A program made the position numbers and the translations under genes. Under the pieces are notes generated by a model that made no database searches, was not told the origin of the DNA, and saw nothing but the letters and a program-made list of their open reading frames with translations. 64,000 nt of DNA from UBA11164 sp034376725. GTDB taxonomy: Bacteria; Pseudomonadota; Gammaproteobacteria; Xanthomonadales; Xanthomonadaceae. The stretch lies in the NCBI GenBank assembly GCA_034376725.1, contig JAXMJH010000097.1, positions 1 to 64,000 of the forward strand, in the 5' to 3' direction. Positions 16,725 through 25,114 of this stretch are shown piece by piece (position 1 is the stretch's first letter; every line of letters begins with the position of its first letter).

Positions 16725-17537
16725 ATGAACGACACTGCCAAGTCCCTGATCCATCTCGATGCCATCGCCAAGGTGTTCTACACCGATGAAGTCGAGACCC
16801 ACGCGCTTTCCAGCGTGCACTTCGATATCGCCAAAGGCGAGTACGTGTCGATATCCGGGCCTTCGGGCTGCGGCAAATCGACCCTGCTGTCGATCCTCGG
16901 CCTGCTGGATACGCCGACCGGCGGCAGCTACACGCTCAACGGTACGCCGGTGCAGGACATTACTGCCAACCAGCGCGCCCGCATCCGCAATCGCGAGATC
17001 GGTTTCATCTTTCAGGCGTTCAACCTGATCGGCGATCTGACGGTGTTCGAGAATGTGGAGCTGCCGCTGACCTACCGCGACGGCGTATCCAAGGCCGAGC
17101 GCCGCGACCGAGTGATGGCCTCGTTGGAGCGGGTCGGCATGGCGCATCGGATCAAGCACTACCCGGCGCAGCTTTCCGGCGGTCAGCAGCAGCGGGTGGC
17201 GGTGGCCCGTGCGTTGGTCGGACAGCCGTCGATTCTGCTCGCCGACGAACCGACCGGAAACCTGGACTCCAAGAACGGCGAGGCGGTGATGGGCCTGCTG
17301 GCGGAACTGCACGAGGGTGGCGCGACCATCTGTATGGTCACCCACGATCCGCGCTACGCCGACTTCGCCCAGCGCAAAATCTTCATGTTCGACGGCCAGA
17401 TCGTCGACGAGGAAACCCTGCACCGGCTGCGCCACGAGGAGGATCAACGTCTGGATGCGCAGATTGCCCGCGCCCGCGGTCAGCGGGTCGATCTGGGCGC
17501 GCAGTTGGCGATGCCCGGGAATCTGGGCGAGGGCTGA
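16725..17537 (+). CDS. ABC transporter ATP-binding protein (MacB/LolD type), first ATPase
   Basis: 270 residues with Walker A GPSGCGKST (45-53), Q-loop IFQAFNLI, signature LSGGQQQR, Walker B ILLADEP, D-loop TGNLDS and switch histidine in MVTHDPRYADFAQRK. This is the mechanotransmission type of ABC ATPase that pairs with FtsX-like permeases. A charged C-terminal extension of about 35 residues follows the usual end. The first permease starts three bases after its stop. All catalytic elements are intact, unlike the second ATPase at 32890. Confidence 0.95.
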   Translation: MNDTAKSLIHLDAIAKVFYTDEVETHALSSVHFDIAKGEYVSISGPSGCGKSTLLSILGLLDTPTGGSYTLNGTPVQDITANQRARIRNREIGFIFQAFNLIGDLTVFENVELPLTYRDGVSKAERRDRVMASLERVGMAHRIKHYPAQLSGGQQQRVAVARALVGQPSILLADEPTGNLDSKNGEAVMGLLAELHEGGATICMVTHDPRYADFAQRKIFMFDGQIVDEETLHRLRHEEDQRLDAQIARARGQRVDLGAQLAMPGNLGEG

Positions 17538-17540
17538 ACG

Positions 17541-19985
17541 ATGGCTACGCATTTCGCCGAGCTGCGCGCCGCGTCTCGTCGCCTGCTGGTCGACCGGTCG
17601 TTCTTCGCGGTCGCCGTGCTCACGCTGGCGCTCGGCGTCGGAAGCGTGTCGGCCATCTTCAGCGTGGTCAACGGCGTGCTGCTCAAGCCGTTGCCCTATG
17701 CCGATGCCGAGCGGATCGTGCGGGTCATCCGCCAGCAGGGCAACTGGAGCGGGCCGGTGTCGCCTACGGTGCTGGAGGCCTGGCGCGATGGCACGCGAGA
17801 GGTATTCTCCGGGCTTGCGGCGTTCAGCATGCATACCGTCAATGCCACCGGAAACGGGGAGGCCGAGCGGCTGGCCGGCTACCGGGTGTCGCCCGAGTTC
17901 TGGGGTGTCATGGCGCATCACGCGGCGCTGGGTCGATACTTCACGGCCGAGGAGGATTCGGCCAACGAGCGCGTCGTAGTGCTGGGTCATCAGCACTGGA
18001 TCAGCCGTTATGGCGCCGACCCTGACATCATCGGCCGCGACATCGTGCTCAACGGACTCTCGCACCGCGTGGTCGGCATTGCACCGGCCTCGTTCCGTTA
18101 TCCGGGCAGCGCACAGATCTATCTGCCGGCCTACCTGGGAACCGAGGGGCAGGGCCGGGGCAATTTCCTGATGGTGATTGGGCGGCTCGCCCCCGGCGCC
18201 ACTTTGCAGCAGGCCGATGCCGCGTTGGCCGTGGTCAATGCCCGCCTGGCAGCCGACACGCCGGATGAAAATGCCGGCCTCGGCGCGCGACTGATGCCGC
18301 TGCCCGAAGTGCTTACCCGTGGTGTCAGACAGCCGCTGCTGGTTCTGCTGGGTGCGTCGGCGCTGGTATTGCTGATCGCCTGCGCCAATCTCGCCAATCT
18401 GCTGTTGGCGCGGGCCAGCCGGCGACGCAGTGAGTTGGCCTTGCGAGCAGCGCTCGGCGCAGGGCGTGGCCGCCTGATCCAGGGTGTCTTGTCCGAGGCC
18501 ATGGTCATCGCCGTGTCGGGCGGCGTGCTGGGGCTGATCGTTGCCGGCCTCGCGGTTCCCGCCCTGCTGTCGATGGGTTCGGGCGTCGTGCCCGAGCACG
18601 CTCGGCCCGATGTCGATCCGCTGGTCGTGCTGGTGTCGCTGTCGGCGGCGATCCTGACCGTGCTGCTGTTTGCCCTGGGTCCGGCACTGCGGGCGGCGTC
18701 TGCGTCGCCGGGTGCGGCCCTGCGCGATGATGGCCGCAGCAGCGGCGGTGGTGGTGGCCGCGATCGCGCGCGCGCCCGGTCGGCGCTGGTCGTGGCGGAA
18801 GTCGCTCTGTCGTTGACCTTGCTGGTGGGGGCCGGCCTGCTGATCGAAAGTCTGCGCCAGCTGGGACAGGTCGACACCGGCGTGCAGAGCGGGAACGTGC
18901 TGACCGCCGCCCTGGTGCTCGACGGCGTGCCGCCGGTTCCGGGCGAGGAAGTGGTGGATCTGTATCGTCGCCACACCAGCTACATCGCCCCCAGGCTGGA
19001 TGCCGTGCTCGCGCGGCTGGCCGCCATTCCGGGCGTGGAGCGGGTCGGGCTGAGCGACGCGCTGCCGATGTCGGGCGTGGACAATATCAGCGGGGATATC
19101 GCCATCGTCGGGCGCGACGTGGCCGCCGGCCAGCCCCAGCCATATGGCAGCTGGCGTTTCGTCAATCCGGATTTCTTCGAGGCGTTCGGAATCCCCGTCG
19201 TCAGGGGACGGGCGCTGGAGTCGGGCGACCAACGGCCGGGCGAGATGCCGCGCAGCGTGCTGGTCAATGAATCGTTCGTCAGGCGGTTCCTGCCCGATGC
19301 GGAGCCGGTCGGTCAGCAGTTGCTGTATTTCGGTCTCGACCCGGATCCGGTCTCGATTGTCGGTGTGGTCGGCGACACCCGGCTGCACGGACTCGGTCGC
19401 GATGTCGCGCCTGAGGTGTACATGGCGCACAGCAACGCAACCCAGAACCAGTTCTACCTGGCCCTGAAAGTGCGCGGCGAGCCGATCGCCTACGCCGAAC
19501 AACTGCGCCAGGCGATTCGCGAACTCGATCCGGACATCCCGGTGTTCGAGATCCGGTCGATGGACGGGATGATCGCCGACACCCTTCAGATGCGCCGCTT
19601 CAACATGAGCCTGATGTCGGTATTCAGTGCTGTGGCGGTGGTGCTGACCGCACTTGGACTGTATGGCGTGATCGCCTATTCGGTGGCCCAGCGTCGGCAC
19701 GAGATCGGCATCCGGCTGTCGTTGGGCGCCCGTCCGGTGGCCGTGCTTCGGCAGATCATGGCGCAGGGCTCTCGGCTGGTGCTGGCTGGCGTTGCGATCG
19801 GTCTGATCGGCGCAGTGCTGCTGGGGCGCGTGATCGCCGCGCAGCTGTACGGTACCCAGCCGACCGATCCGCTGGTTCTGGTGTCGGTCAGCGTCACGCT
19901 GGTTGGCATCGGCCTGTTGTCGTGCGGGATGCCGGCCTGGCGCGCAGCGCGCATCAAGCCGATGCAGGCCCTGCGTCACGACTGA
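17541..19985 (+). CDS. Large MacB/FtsX-type ABC permease 1
   Basis: 814 residues, twice the size of MacB-type permease halves. A helix at about 20-45 (VLTLALGVGSVSAIFSVVNGVLL) is followed by a periplasmic MacB-PCD-like domain, three FtsX helices beginning LLIACANLANLLLARASRRRSELALRAALGAGRGRLI, a further helix near 415, a second periplasmic domain, and a final three-helix FtsX domain with the conserved RRHEIGIRLSLGARP. This duplicated layout is that of ADOP-type permeases. Translational coupling to the ATPase is likely. Confidence 0.9.
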   Translation: MATHFAELRAASRRLLVDRSFFAVAVLTLALGVGSVSAIFSVVNGVLLKPLPYADAERIVRVIRQQGNWSGPVSPTVLEAWRDGTREVFSGLAAFSMHTVNATGNGEAERLAGYRVSPEFWGVMAHHAALGRYFTAEEDSANERVVVLGHQHWISRYGADPDIIGRDIVLNGLSHRVVGIAPASFRYPGSAQIYLPAYLGTEGQGRGNFLMVIGRLAPGATLQQADAALAVVNARLAADTPDENAGLGARLMPLPEVLTRGVRQPLLVLLGASALVLLIACANLANLLLARASRRRSELALRAALGAGRGRLIQGVLSEAMVIAVSGGVLGLIVAGLAVPALLSMGSGVVPEHARPDVDPLVVLVSLSAAILTVLLFALGPALRAASASPGAALRDDGRSSGGGGGRDRARARSALVVAEVALSLTLLVGAGLLIESLRQLGQVDTGVQSGNVLTAALVLDGVPPVPGEEVVDLYRRHTSYIAPRLDAVLARLAAIPGVERVGLSDALPMSGVDNISGDIAIVGRDVAAGQPQPYGSWRFVNPDFFEAFGIPVVRGRALESGDQRPGEMPRSVLVNESFVRRFLPDAEPVGQQLLYFGLDPDPVSIVGVVGDTRLHGLGRDVAPEVYMAHSNATQNQFYLALKVRGEPIAYAEQLRQAIRELDPDIPVFEIRSMDGMIADTLQMRRFNMSLMSVFSAVAVVLTALGLYGVIAYSVAQRRHEIGIRLSLGARPVAVLRQIMAQGSRLVLAGVAIGLIGAVLLGRVIAAQLYGTQPTDPLVLVSVSVTLVGIGLLSCGMPAWRAARIKPMQALRHD

Positions 19986-19996
19986 GGAGTCAAGCC

Positions 19997-22462
19997 ATGT
20001 TCACCAACCTGCTCACCGACATCCGCTACAGCTTGCGCGGTTTCGCCACCCGACCGCTGTTCGTGCTGGTTGCGGTGCTCACGCTGGCGCTCGGCATCGG
20101 CGCCAACACCGCGATCTTCTCGGTCATGCACGGCATGTTCCTGCGGCCGCTGCCCTATCCCGACGGCGAGCGGCTGGTCGAGATCCACAACACCTATCCG
20201 AGCATGGGGCTGGAAAACGCCGGCACATCGATTCCGGATTACCTGGACCGCCGCGAACAGGCCGAATCGCTCGCCGATATCGCGCTGTTCACCGGATCGA
20301 GCTTCGGCCTCAGCGATGCCGGCGGTCAGCCCGAGCGGCTGGTCGGCGTTCGCGCGACACCCAGCCTGTTCACCACCCTGCAAGTCAAGCCTGCCATGGG
20401 GCGGGTGTTCGGGGATGAGCACGCGGTGCCCGGACGCGACAAAGTGGTGGTGCTGTCGTGGGACCTGTGGCGCAATCGCTACAACGCCGATGCCGGAATG
20501 GTCGGTCGCGACATCCGGCTCAATGGCGAGCCGTATCGGGTGATCGGCGTGATGCCGGAGGGCTTCGCATTCCCCAGCCGCGGTCTGCAACTCTGGGTGC
20601 CGTTCGCGTTCACGCCCGAACAGACCGGCGACTTGGAGCGAGGCAACGAGTATTCGAGTTCGATAGGGCGGCTCAAGCCGGGCGCGACGATAGAACGGCT
20701 GAACGCCGAGATGGACACTATCGTCGCTCGCAATGCCGATCGCTTCGACTCGCTCGGCGATGAGCAGGCCAGCGGGTTTGCCCAGTTCCTGCGCGCCAAT
20801 AACTTCACTGGCCGCGCCCACAGCCTGCGCGAGCAGCAGGTCGGCGATACGCGGCCGATGGTCGCGATCCTGCAGGCGGCTGTCGCGATGGTGCTGCTGA
20901 TCGCCTGCGCAAACGTCGCCAGCCTGATGTTGACCCGGATCGCCGCGCGCAGGAAGGAACTATCGTTGCGCAGCGCACTGGGCGCCGGTCGAGCCCGCAT
21001 CGCCCGGCAGGTTCTGACCGAGGTGGGGCTGCTGGCAGCGGCTGGCGGTGCGGTCGGCCTGGGCATTGCCGCGATGGCGATGGACATCATGCCTGCGCTT
21101 GGCGTGAGCGCCGGCTCGCCCGGTTACGATTTTCGGCTCGACGGCAGCGTGCTGGGATTCGCGCTGGGAGCGACCCTGCTGGCCGGCTTGCTATCGGCCC
21201 TGTTTCCGTTGATCTCGCTGCTGCGGCTGGATGTCAACGAGAGCATCAAGGAGAGCGGACGGCTCGGCGGCGGTGGCAGGCGCGCGGCGGCGTCGCGCAA
21301 CACACTGGTTGTCGCGCAGATCGCGCTGGCGACCACGCTGCTCATCGGCGGTGGTCTGTTGCTGCGCAGTGTTCACAGTCTGTCGCAGGAGAATCCGGGC
21401 TTCGACAGCGAGGGTGTGCTGACCGCGCGCGTCGATCTTGAGGCGCCGCACTACGATGACGCCGACGCGCGGCGTCGCTTCTTCGAGGACACGCTGGCCC
21501 GGCTGGGGGCGATCCCGGGAGTCGGCGCGGCCGGCTTCACCTCGAACCTGCCATTCAGCGGCAGCAACTCCCAGGGCTCCTACCGGATCGATGGGCGTCA
21601 GGCCGCAACTGGCGAGGCCAACCCACATGGATTTCAGCGACAGGTCGATCCGGACTACTTCGCGGCCATGGGTATCGCCCTGCTGCGTGGCCGCCTGATC
21701 GAAGCGAGCGATCGCGCTGATGCCGAGCCGGTGGTGGTGATCGACGAACTATTGGCCAGGAAGTACTTCGGCGGGTCCGATGCACTGGGCCAGCGGTTGA
21801 GTCGCGGAGGCGACGACGTGTGGGCGACGGTGGTCGGCGTGGTCGGCACGGTCAAGCACCAGCAACTGGCGCACAGCGTGGTCAAGGAGACGCTGTACTG
21901 GCCGTTGGCGCAGGAGGTACCGCGTTCGGGCAGTTTCGTGTTGCGCTCATCGCTGCCGCCGGATCGACTGACCCAGCAGGTGCGCGAGGCGATCCTCGCC
22001 GTCGATCCCGAGCAGCCGGCGTACGACATCCGCTCGCTCGACGAGCGCATTGCCATTTCGCTCGACAACCGGCGCGCACCCATGTTGCTGGTGGGGCTGT
22101 TTGCCACAGTCGCGTTGTCGCTGGCGGCGATCGGCATCTACGGGGTGCTCGCCTTCACCGTCGGCCAGCGCACGGGCGAGCTCGGCGTACGCATGGCCAT
22201 CGGCGCCGGCGCCGGCCAGATTCTGCACATGATTCTGCGCCAGGGAACGCGGCTGACGGCAATAGGACTCGGACTTGGATTGATCGGGGCCTACTTCGCC
22301 GGCCGTGCCGTCGACGCTCAGCTGTTTGGTATCGGTCCGGCCGATCCGTTCACCTACCTCGGCGTGATCGTCTTCATCGGCGCGGTCGGGCTGCTGGCCT
22401 GCTGGCTTCCGGCGCGCCGCGCGGCACGCATCGATCCGCTCGTCGCGCTTCGCTACGAATAA
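19997..22462 (+). CDS. Large MacB/FtsX-type ABC permease 2
   Basis: 821 residues from the ATG at 19997, which has GAGGAG eight bases upstream. The open frame from 19922 overlaps permease 1 and is not used. The N-terminus LLTDIRYSLRGFATRP and TLALGIGANTAIFSVMHGMFLRPLPYP is typical of ADOP permeases. FtsX helices begin at IACANVASLMLTRIAARRKELSLRSALGAGRARI, and the second FtsX domain contains TGELGVRMAIGAGAGQIL. Same duplicated architecture as permease 1. Eleven bases separate it from the preceding gene. Confidence 0.9.
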   Translation: MFTNLLTDIRYSLRGFATRPLFVLVAVLTLALGIGANTAIFSVMHGMFLRPLPYPDGERLVEIHNTYPSMGLENAGTSIPDYLDRREQAESLADIALFTGSSFGLSDAGGQPERLVGVRATPSLFTTLQVKPAMGRVFGDEHAVPGRDKVVVLSWDLWRNRYNADAGMVGRDIRLNGEPYRVIGVMPEGFAFPSRGLQLWVPFAFTPEQTGDLERGNEYSSSIGRLKPGATIERLNAEMDTIVARNADRFDSLGDEQASGFAQFLRANNFTGRAHSLREQQVGDTRPMVAILQAAVAMVLLIACANVASLMLTRIAARRKELSLRSALGAGRARIARQVLTEVGLLAAAGGAVGLGIAAMAMDIMPALGVSAGSPGYDFRLDGSVLGFALGATLLAGLLSALFPLISLLRLDVNESIKESGRLGGGGRRAAASRNTLVVAQIALATTLLIGGGLLLRSVHSLSQENPGFDSEGVLTARVDLEAPHYDDADARRRFFEDTLARLGAIPGVGAAGFTSNLPFSGSNSQGSYRIDGRQAATGEANPHGFQRQVDPDYFAAMGIALLRGRLIEASDRADAEPVVVIDELLARKYFGGSDALGQRLSRGGDDVWATVVGVVGTVKHQQLAHSVVKETLYWPLAQEVPRSGSFVLRSSLPPDRLTQQVREAILAVDPEQPAYDIRSLDERIAISLDNRRAPMLLVGLFATVALSLAAIGIYGVLAFTVGQRTGELGVRMAIGAGAGQILHMILRQGTRLTAIGLGLGLIGAYFAGRAVDAQLFGIGPADPFTYLGVIVFIGAVGLLACWLPARRAARIDPLVALRYE

Positions 22463-22476
22463 CAGGGAGATCCAAA

Positions 22477-25005
22477 GTGCTTGCCAATCTCTTCACCGAT
22501 GTGCGCTACGCCATGCGAGGGCTTCTGGCGCGACCTGGATTCACCATGGTGGTGGTGCTGACCCTGGCGCTCGGCATTGGCGCCAATGTGGGAATTTTCT
22601 CGGCATTTCACCAGCTGCTGCTGCGGCCGTTGCCGGTGCTGGAGCCGGATCGTCTGGTGTTGCTGTCGGCGTCGGGGCCCAAGCAGGGCAGCACCAGCAC
22701 CGGCATCGAAGGACGCGACCCGGAGGTGTTCAGCTGGCCGATGTGGCGCGATCTTGCGATGTCCGACGAGGCACGCACGGTCTTTCAGGGCATCGCCGCG
22801 CATCGCAGCTTCGGCGCTGGCCTGTCGCTCGACAACGCCGTGCGCGGTGGTGGCGGAGTGATGGTGTCCGGCGATTACTTCGGTGTGCTGGGTCTGAAGC
22901 CGGCGCTCGGTCGGTTGATCACTCCGGAAGATACTGCAATCCCCGACGAGGGCAGGGTGGTGGTGTTGGGTCACGGTTACTGGCAGAACGACCTCGGTGG
23001 CGACCGCGAGGTGATCGGCAAAATGCTCAGCGTCAACGGCGAGCGATTGCAGATCGTCGGCGTGGCGCCGCCCGAGTTCACCGGGACCGCGCGCAGCAGC
23101 GCGCCACTGGTGTATGTGCCGATCACGCTGGCGAAGGTGGCCGAGCCGGGCCGCGATCCCGGGTTCGAGAATCGCAGCAATTACTGGATATATCTGATTG
23201 CGCGACTGGCCGATGGCATCAAGCCGGAGCAGGCCCAGGCCGCGATCAACGCACCCTTTCAGCGATTGGTGCGCGAGGTGGAAGTGCCGCTGCAGTCCGG
23301 CGTCAGCGAGGACTGGTTGCGGCGATTTGCCGACCGACAGATCGAGCTGCTGCCGGGCTTGCGCGGCCAGAGCAACCTGATCGAAGGCGCTCGTGCGCCG
23401 CTGACCCTGCTGCTGGCGGTCACCGCCCTGGTGCTGCTGGTGGCCTGCGTGAACGTCGCCAATCTGCTGCTGGCGCGCGGCGCTTCGCGACGCGGCGAGA
23501 TTGCAGTGCGCTCGGCCATGGGTGCGGGCACCGGTCGCATCGCGGTGGGCGTGCTGGTCGAAGCCTTCATCCTGGCGCTGGCCGGTGCCTTGGTCGGGGT
23601 GCTGCTGGCCATTCTGACACTGAAGGCGCTGATTGCCGTATTGCCTCCTGACCAGGTAGGCCTGCTGTCGGCGCAGTTGGATGGCTCGGCCATCGGTTAC
23701 GCCGCAGCGATTGCCTGCATCACTGCCCTGATATTCGGCGTCGTGCCGGTCTGGCAGGCCTGGCAGGCGCAGCCGATCGAAGCGATCCGGGCTCAGGCCG
23801 GGCGTGGAAATACCCATGTTGGCGCCGCGCGTCTGCGCACCGGTCTGGCGACGGCTCAGGTCACGCTGTCGATGGCCTTGCTGGTGGTCGCTGGCTTGCT
23901 TATCCAGAGTCTGGCCAATGTCGCCCGCATCGATCTGGGTATGCAGGTCGAACGGGTCGCCACGTTTCGCGTGGCACCCGATCGCAGCGGTTACACCGGC
24001 GAACGAATGAACGCGCTGTATGCCGGCCTCGAGGAGCGCTTGCAGTCGCTGCCCGATGTGGCGGCGGTCGGCGCATCAGTGGTGCCCCTGCTGACCGACA
24101 GCAATTGGCGTACCAGCCTGGCGGTCGAAGGCTTCGATGCTGGACCGGACACCGACACCAACGCCAGTTTCAACATCGTCGGGCCGGGCTTGGTGAACGC
24201 CCTGGGCATCCCGCTGCTGCGCGGCCGGGAGTTCACTGCGGCAGACGATGCCGATCGGCCGATGGTGGCGATCGTCAACCAGGCCTTCGCCCGCAAGTTC
24301 GATATGGGTGAAGACGTGGTCGGCAAACGGATGGCAATGGGTGGATCGGGCGACGAGTTGAACATCGAGATCGTTGGCCTGATCGCCGATGCCAAATACA
24401 GCCAGGTGAAAGACGAGATTCCGCCGCAGTTTTTGATTCCCTGGCGACAGCACGGCTACGGCATCGGATCAATGAACTTCTATGTGCGCGCGGCCGGTAA
24501 CGTTGATCCACTGCTGTCGGCGTTCGCAAACGTGGTGGCCGGGCTCGATCGCAACCTGCCGGTTTCCCAGGTGGCCGAGTTGCCGGCTGTGGTCAGTGAG
24601 AACGTGTTCACCGACCGATTGATCGGTACGCTGGCCAGCGCCTTCGCCGCGCTCGCCACCCTGCTGGCGGCTGTGGGGCTGTACGGCGTGCTTTCCTTCG
24701 CCCTGGCGCAGCGCACCCGCGAGCTGGGTCTGCGTCTGGCACTCGGTGCGGCACCGGCCCGCCTGCGCGGACTGGTCTACGCCGATGTGGCCTGGACCGG
24801 CGCGGTCGGTTGCGTCCTGGGCCTGATCGCGGCGGTGGTCCTAGGACGGCTGGCGCAGTCGCTGCTGTTCGGAGTGTCTGGATTCGAATGGTTGCCGACA
24901 CTGGCGGCAGTCGGGGTGCTGGGCGTGGTTCTCACCCTGGCCGGCTGGCTGCCGGCGCGCCGTGCGGCGCGCACCGATCCGATGGTCGCGCTGCGTTACG
25001 AATGA
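22477..25005 (+). CDS. Large MacB/FtsX-type ABC permease 3
   Basis: 842 residues. The start is taken as GTG at 22477 (VLANLFTDVRYAMRGLLARPGF), because this aligns with the N-terminus of permease 2 and is preceded by CAGGGAGA. The frame is open further upstream only because it overlaps permease 2. It carries TLALGIGANVGIFSAFHQ, FtsX segments CVNVANLLLARGASRRGEIAVRSAMGAGTGRI and RTRELGLRLALGAAPARL, and two periplasmic domains. Confidence 0.88.
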   Translation: MLANLFTDVRYAMRGLLARPGFTMVVVLTLALGIGANVGIFSAFHQLLLRPLPVLEPDRLVLLSASGPKQGSTSTGIEGRDPEVFSWPMWRDLAMSDEARTVFQGIAAHRSFGAGLSLDNAVRGGGGVMVSGDYFGVLGLKPALGRLITPEDTAIPDEGRVVVLGHGYWQNDLGGDREVIGKMLSVNGERLQIVGVAPPEFTGTARSSAPLVYVPITLAKVAEPGRDPGFENRSNYWIYLIARLADGIKPEQAQAAINAPFQRLVREVEVPLQSGVSEDWLRRFADRQIELLPGLRGQSNLIEGARAPLTLLLAVTALVLLVACVNVANLLLARGASRRGEIAVRSAMGAGTGRIAVGVLVEAFILALAGALVGVLLAILTLKALIAVLPPDQVGLLSAQLDGSAIGYAAAIACITALIFGVVPVWQAWQAQPIEAIRAQAGRGNTHVGAARLRTGLATAQVTLSMALLVVAGLLIQSLANVARIDLGMQVERVATFRVAPDRSGYTGERMNALYAGLEERLQSLPDVAAVGASVVPLLTDSNWRTSLAVEGFDAGPDTDTNASFNIVGPGLVNALGIPLLRGREFTAADDADRPMVAIVNQAFARKFDMGEDVVGKRMAMGGSGDELNIEIVGLIADAKYSQVKDEIPPQFLIPWRQHGYGIGSMNFYVRAAGNVDPLLSAFANVVAGLDRNLPVSQVAELPAVVSENVFTDRLIGTLASAFAALATLLAAVGLYGVLSFALAQRTRELGLRLALGAAPARLRGLVYADVAWTGAVGCVLGLIAAVVLGRLAQSLLFGVSGFEWLPTLAAVGVLGVVLTLAGWLPARRAARTDPMVALRYE

Positions 25006-25030
25006 GGCAAACCAGTGACTCGCCAGTGCG

Positions 25031-25102
25031 TTGAACGATATCCACTTCCGCCTGCGCGGTTTCGCCGCCAGACAGATCCGACGAATGCTTTGCGCAACGC
25101 GT
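25031..25102 (+). pseudogene. Possible vestige of a permease N-terminus
   Basis: Translation gives LNDIHFRLRGFAARQ, which resembles the N-termini of permease 2 (LLTDIRYSLRGFATRP) and permease 3 (NLFTDVRYAMRGLLARP) but lacks a good start codon and stops resembling them after about 18 residues. It is in frame with permease 4, so it could instead be an N-terminal extension from a TTG start. The strong ribosome site before 25115 favours the vestige reading. Confidence 0.4.
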
Positions 25103-25114
25103 GAGGAGAACAGA

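Noticed and set aside
16422..19979. A 1185-codon open frame on the minus strand across the first ATPase and permease 1
   Set aside because: It is antisense to well-conserved genes, is full of His/Gln/Arg/Asp typical of a GC-rich shadow frame, and has no domain.
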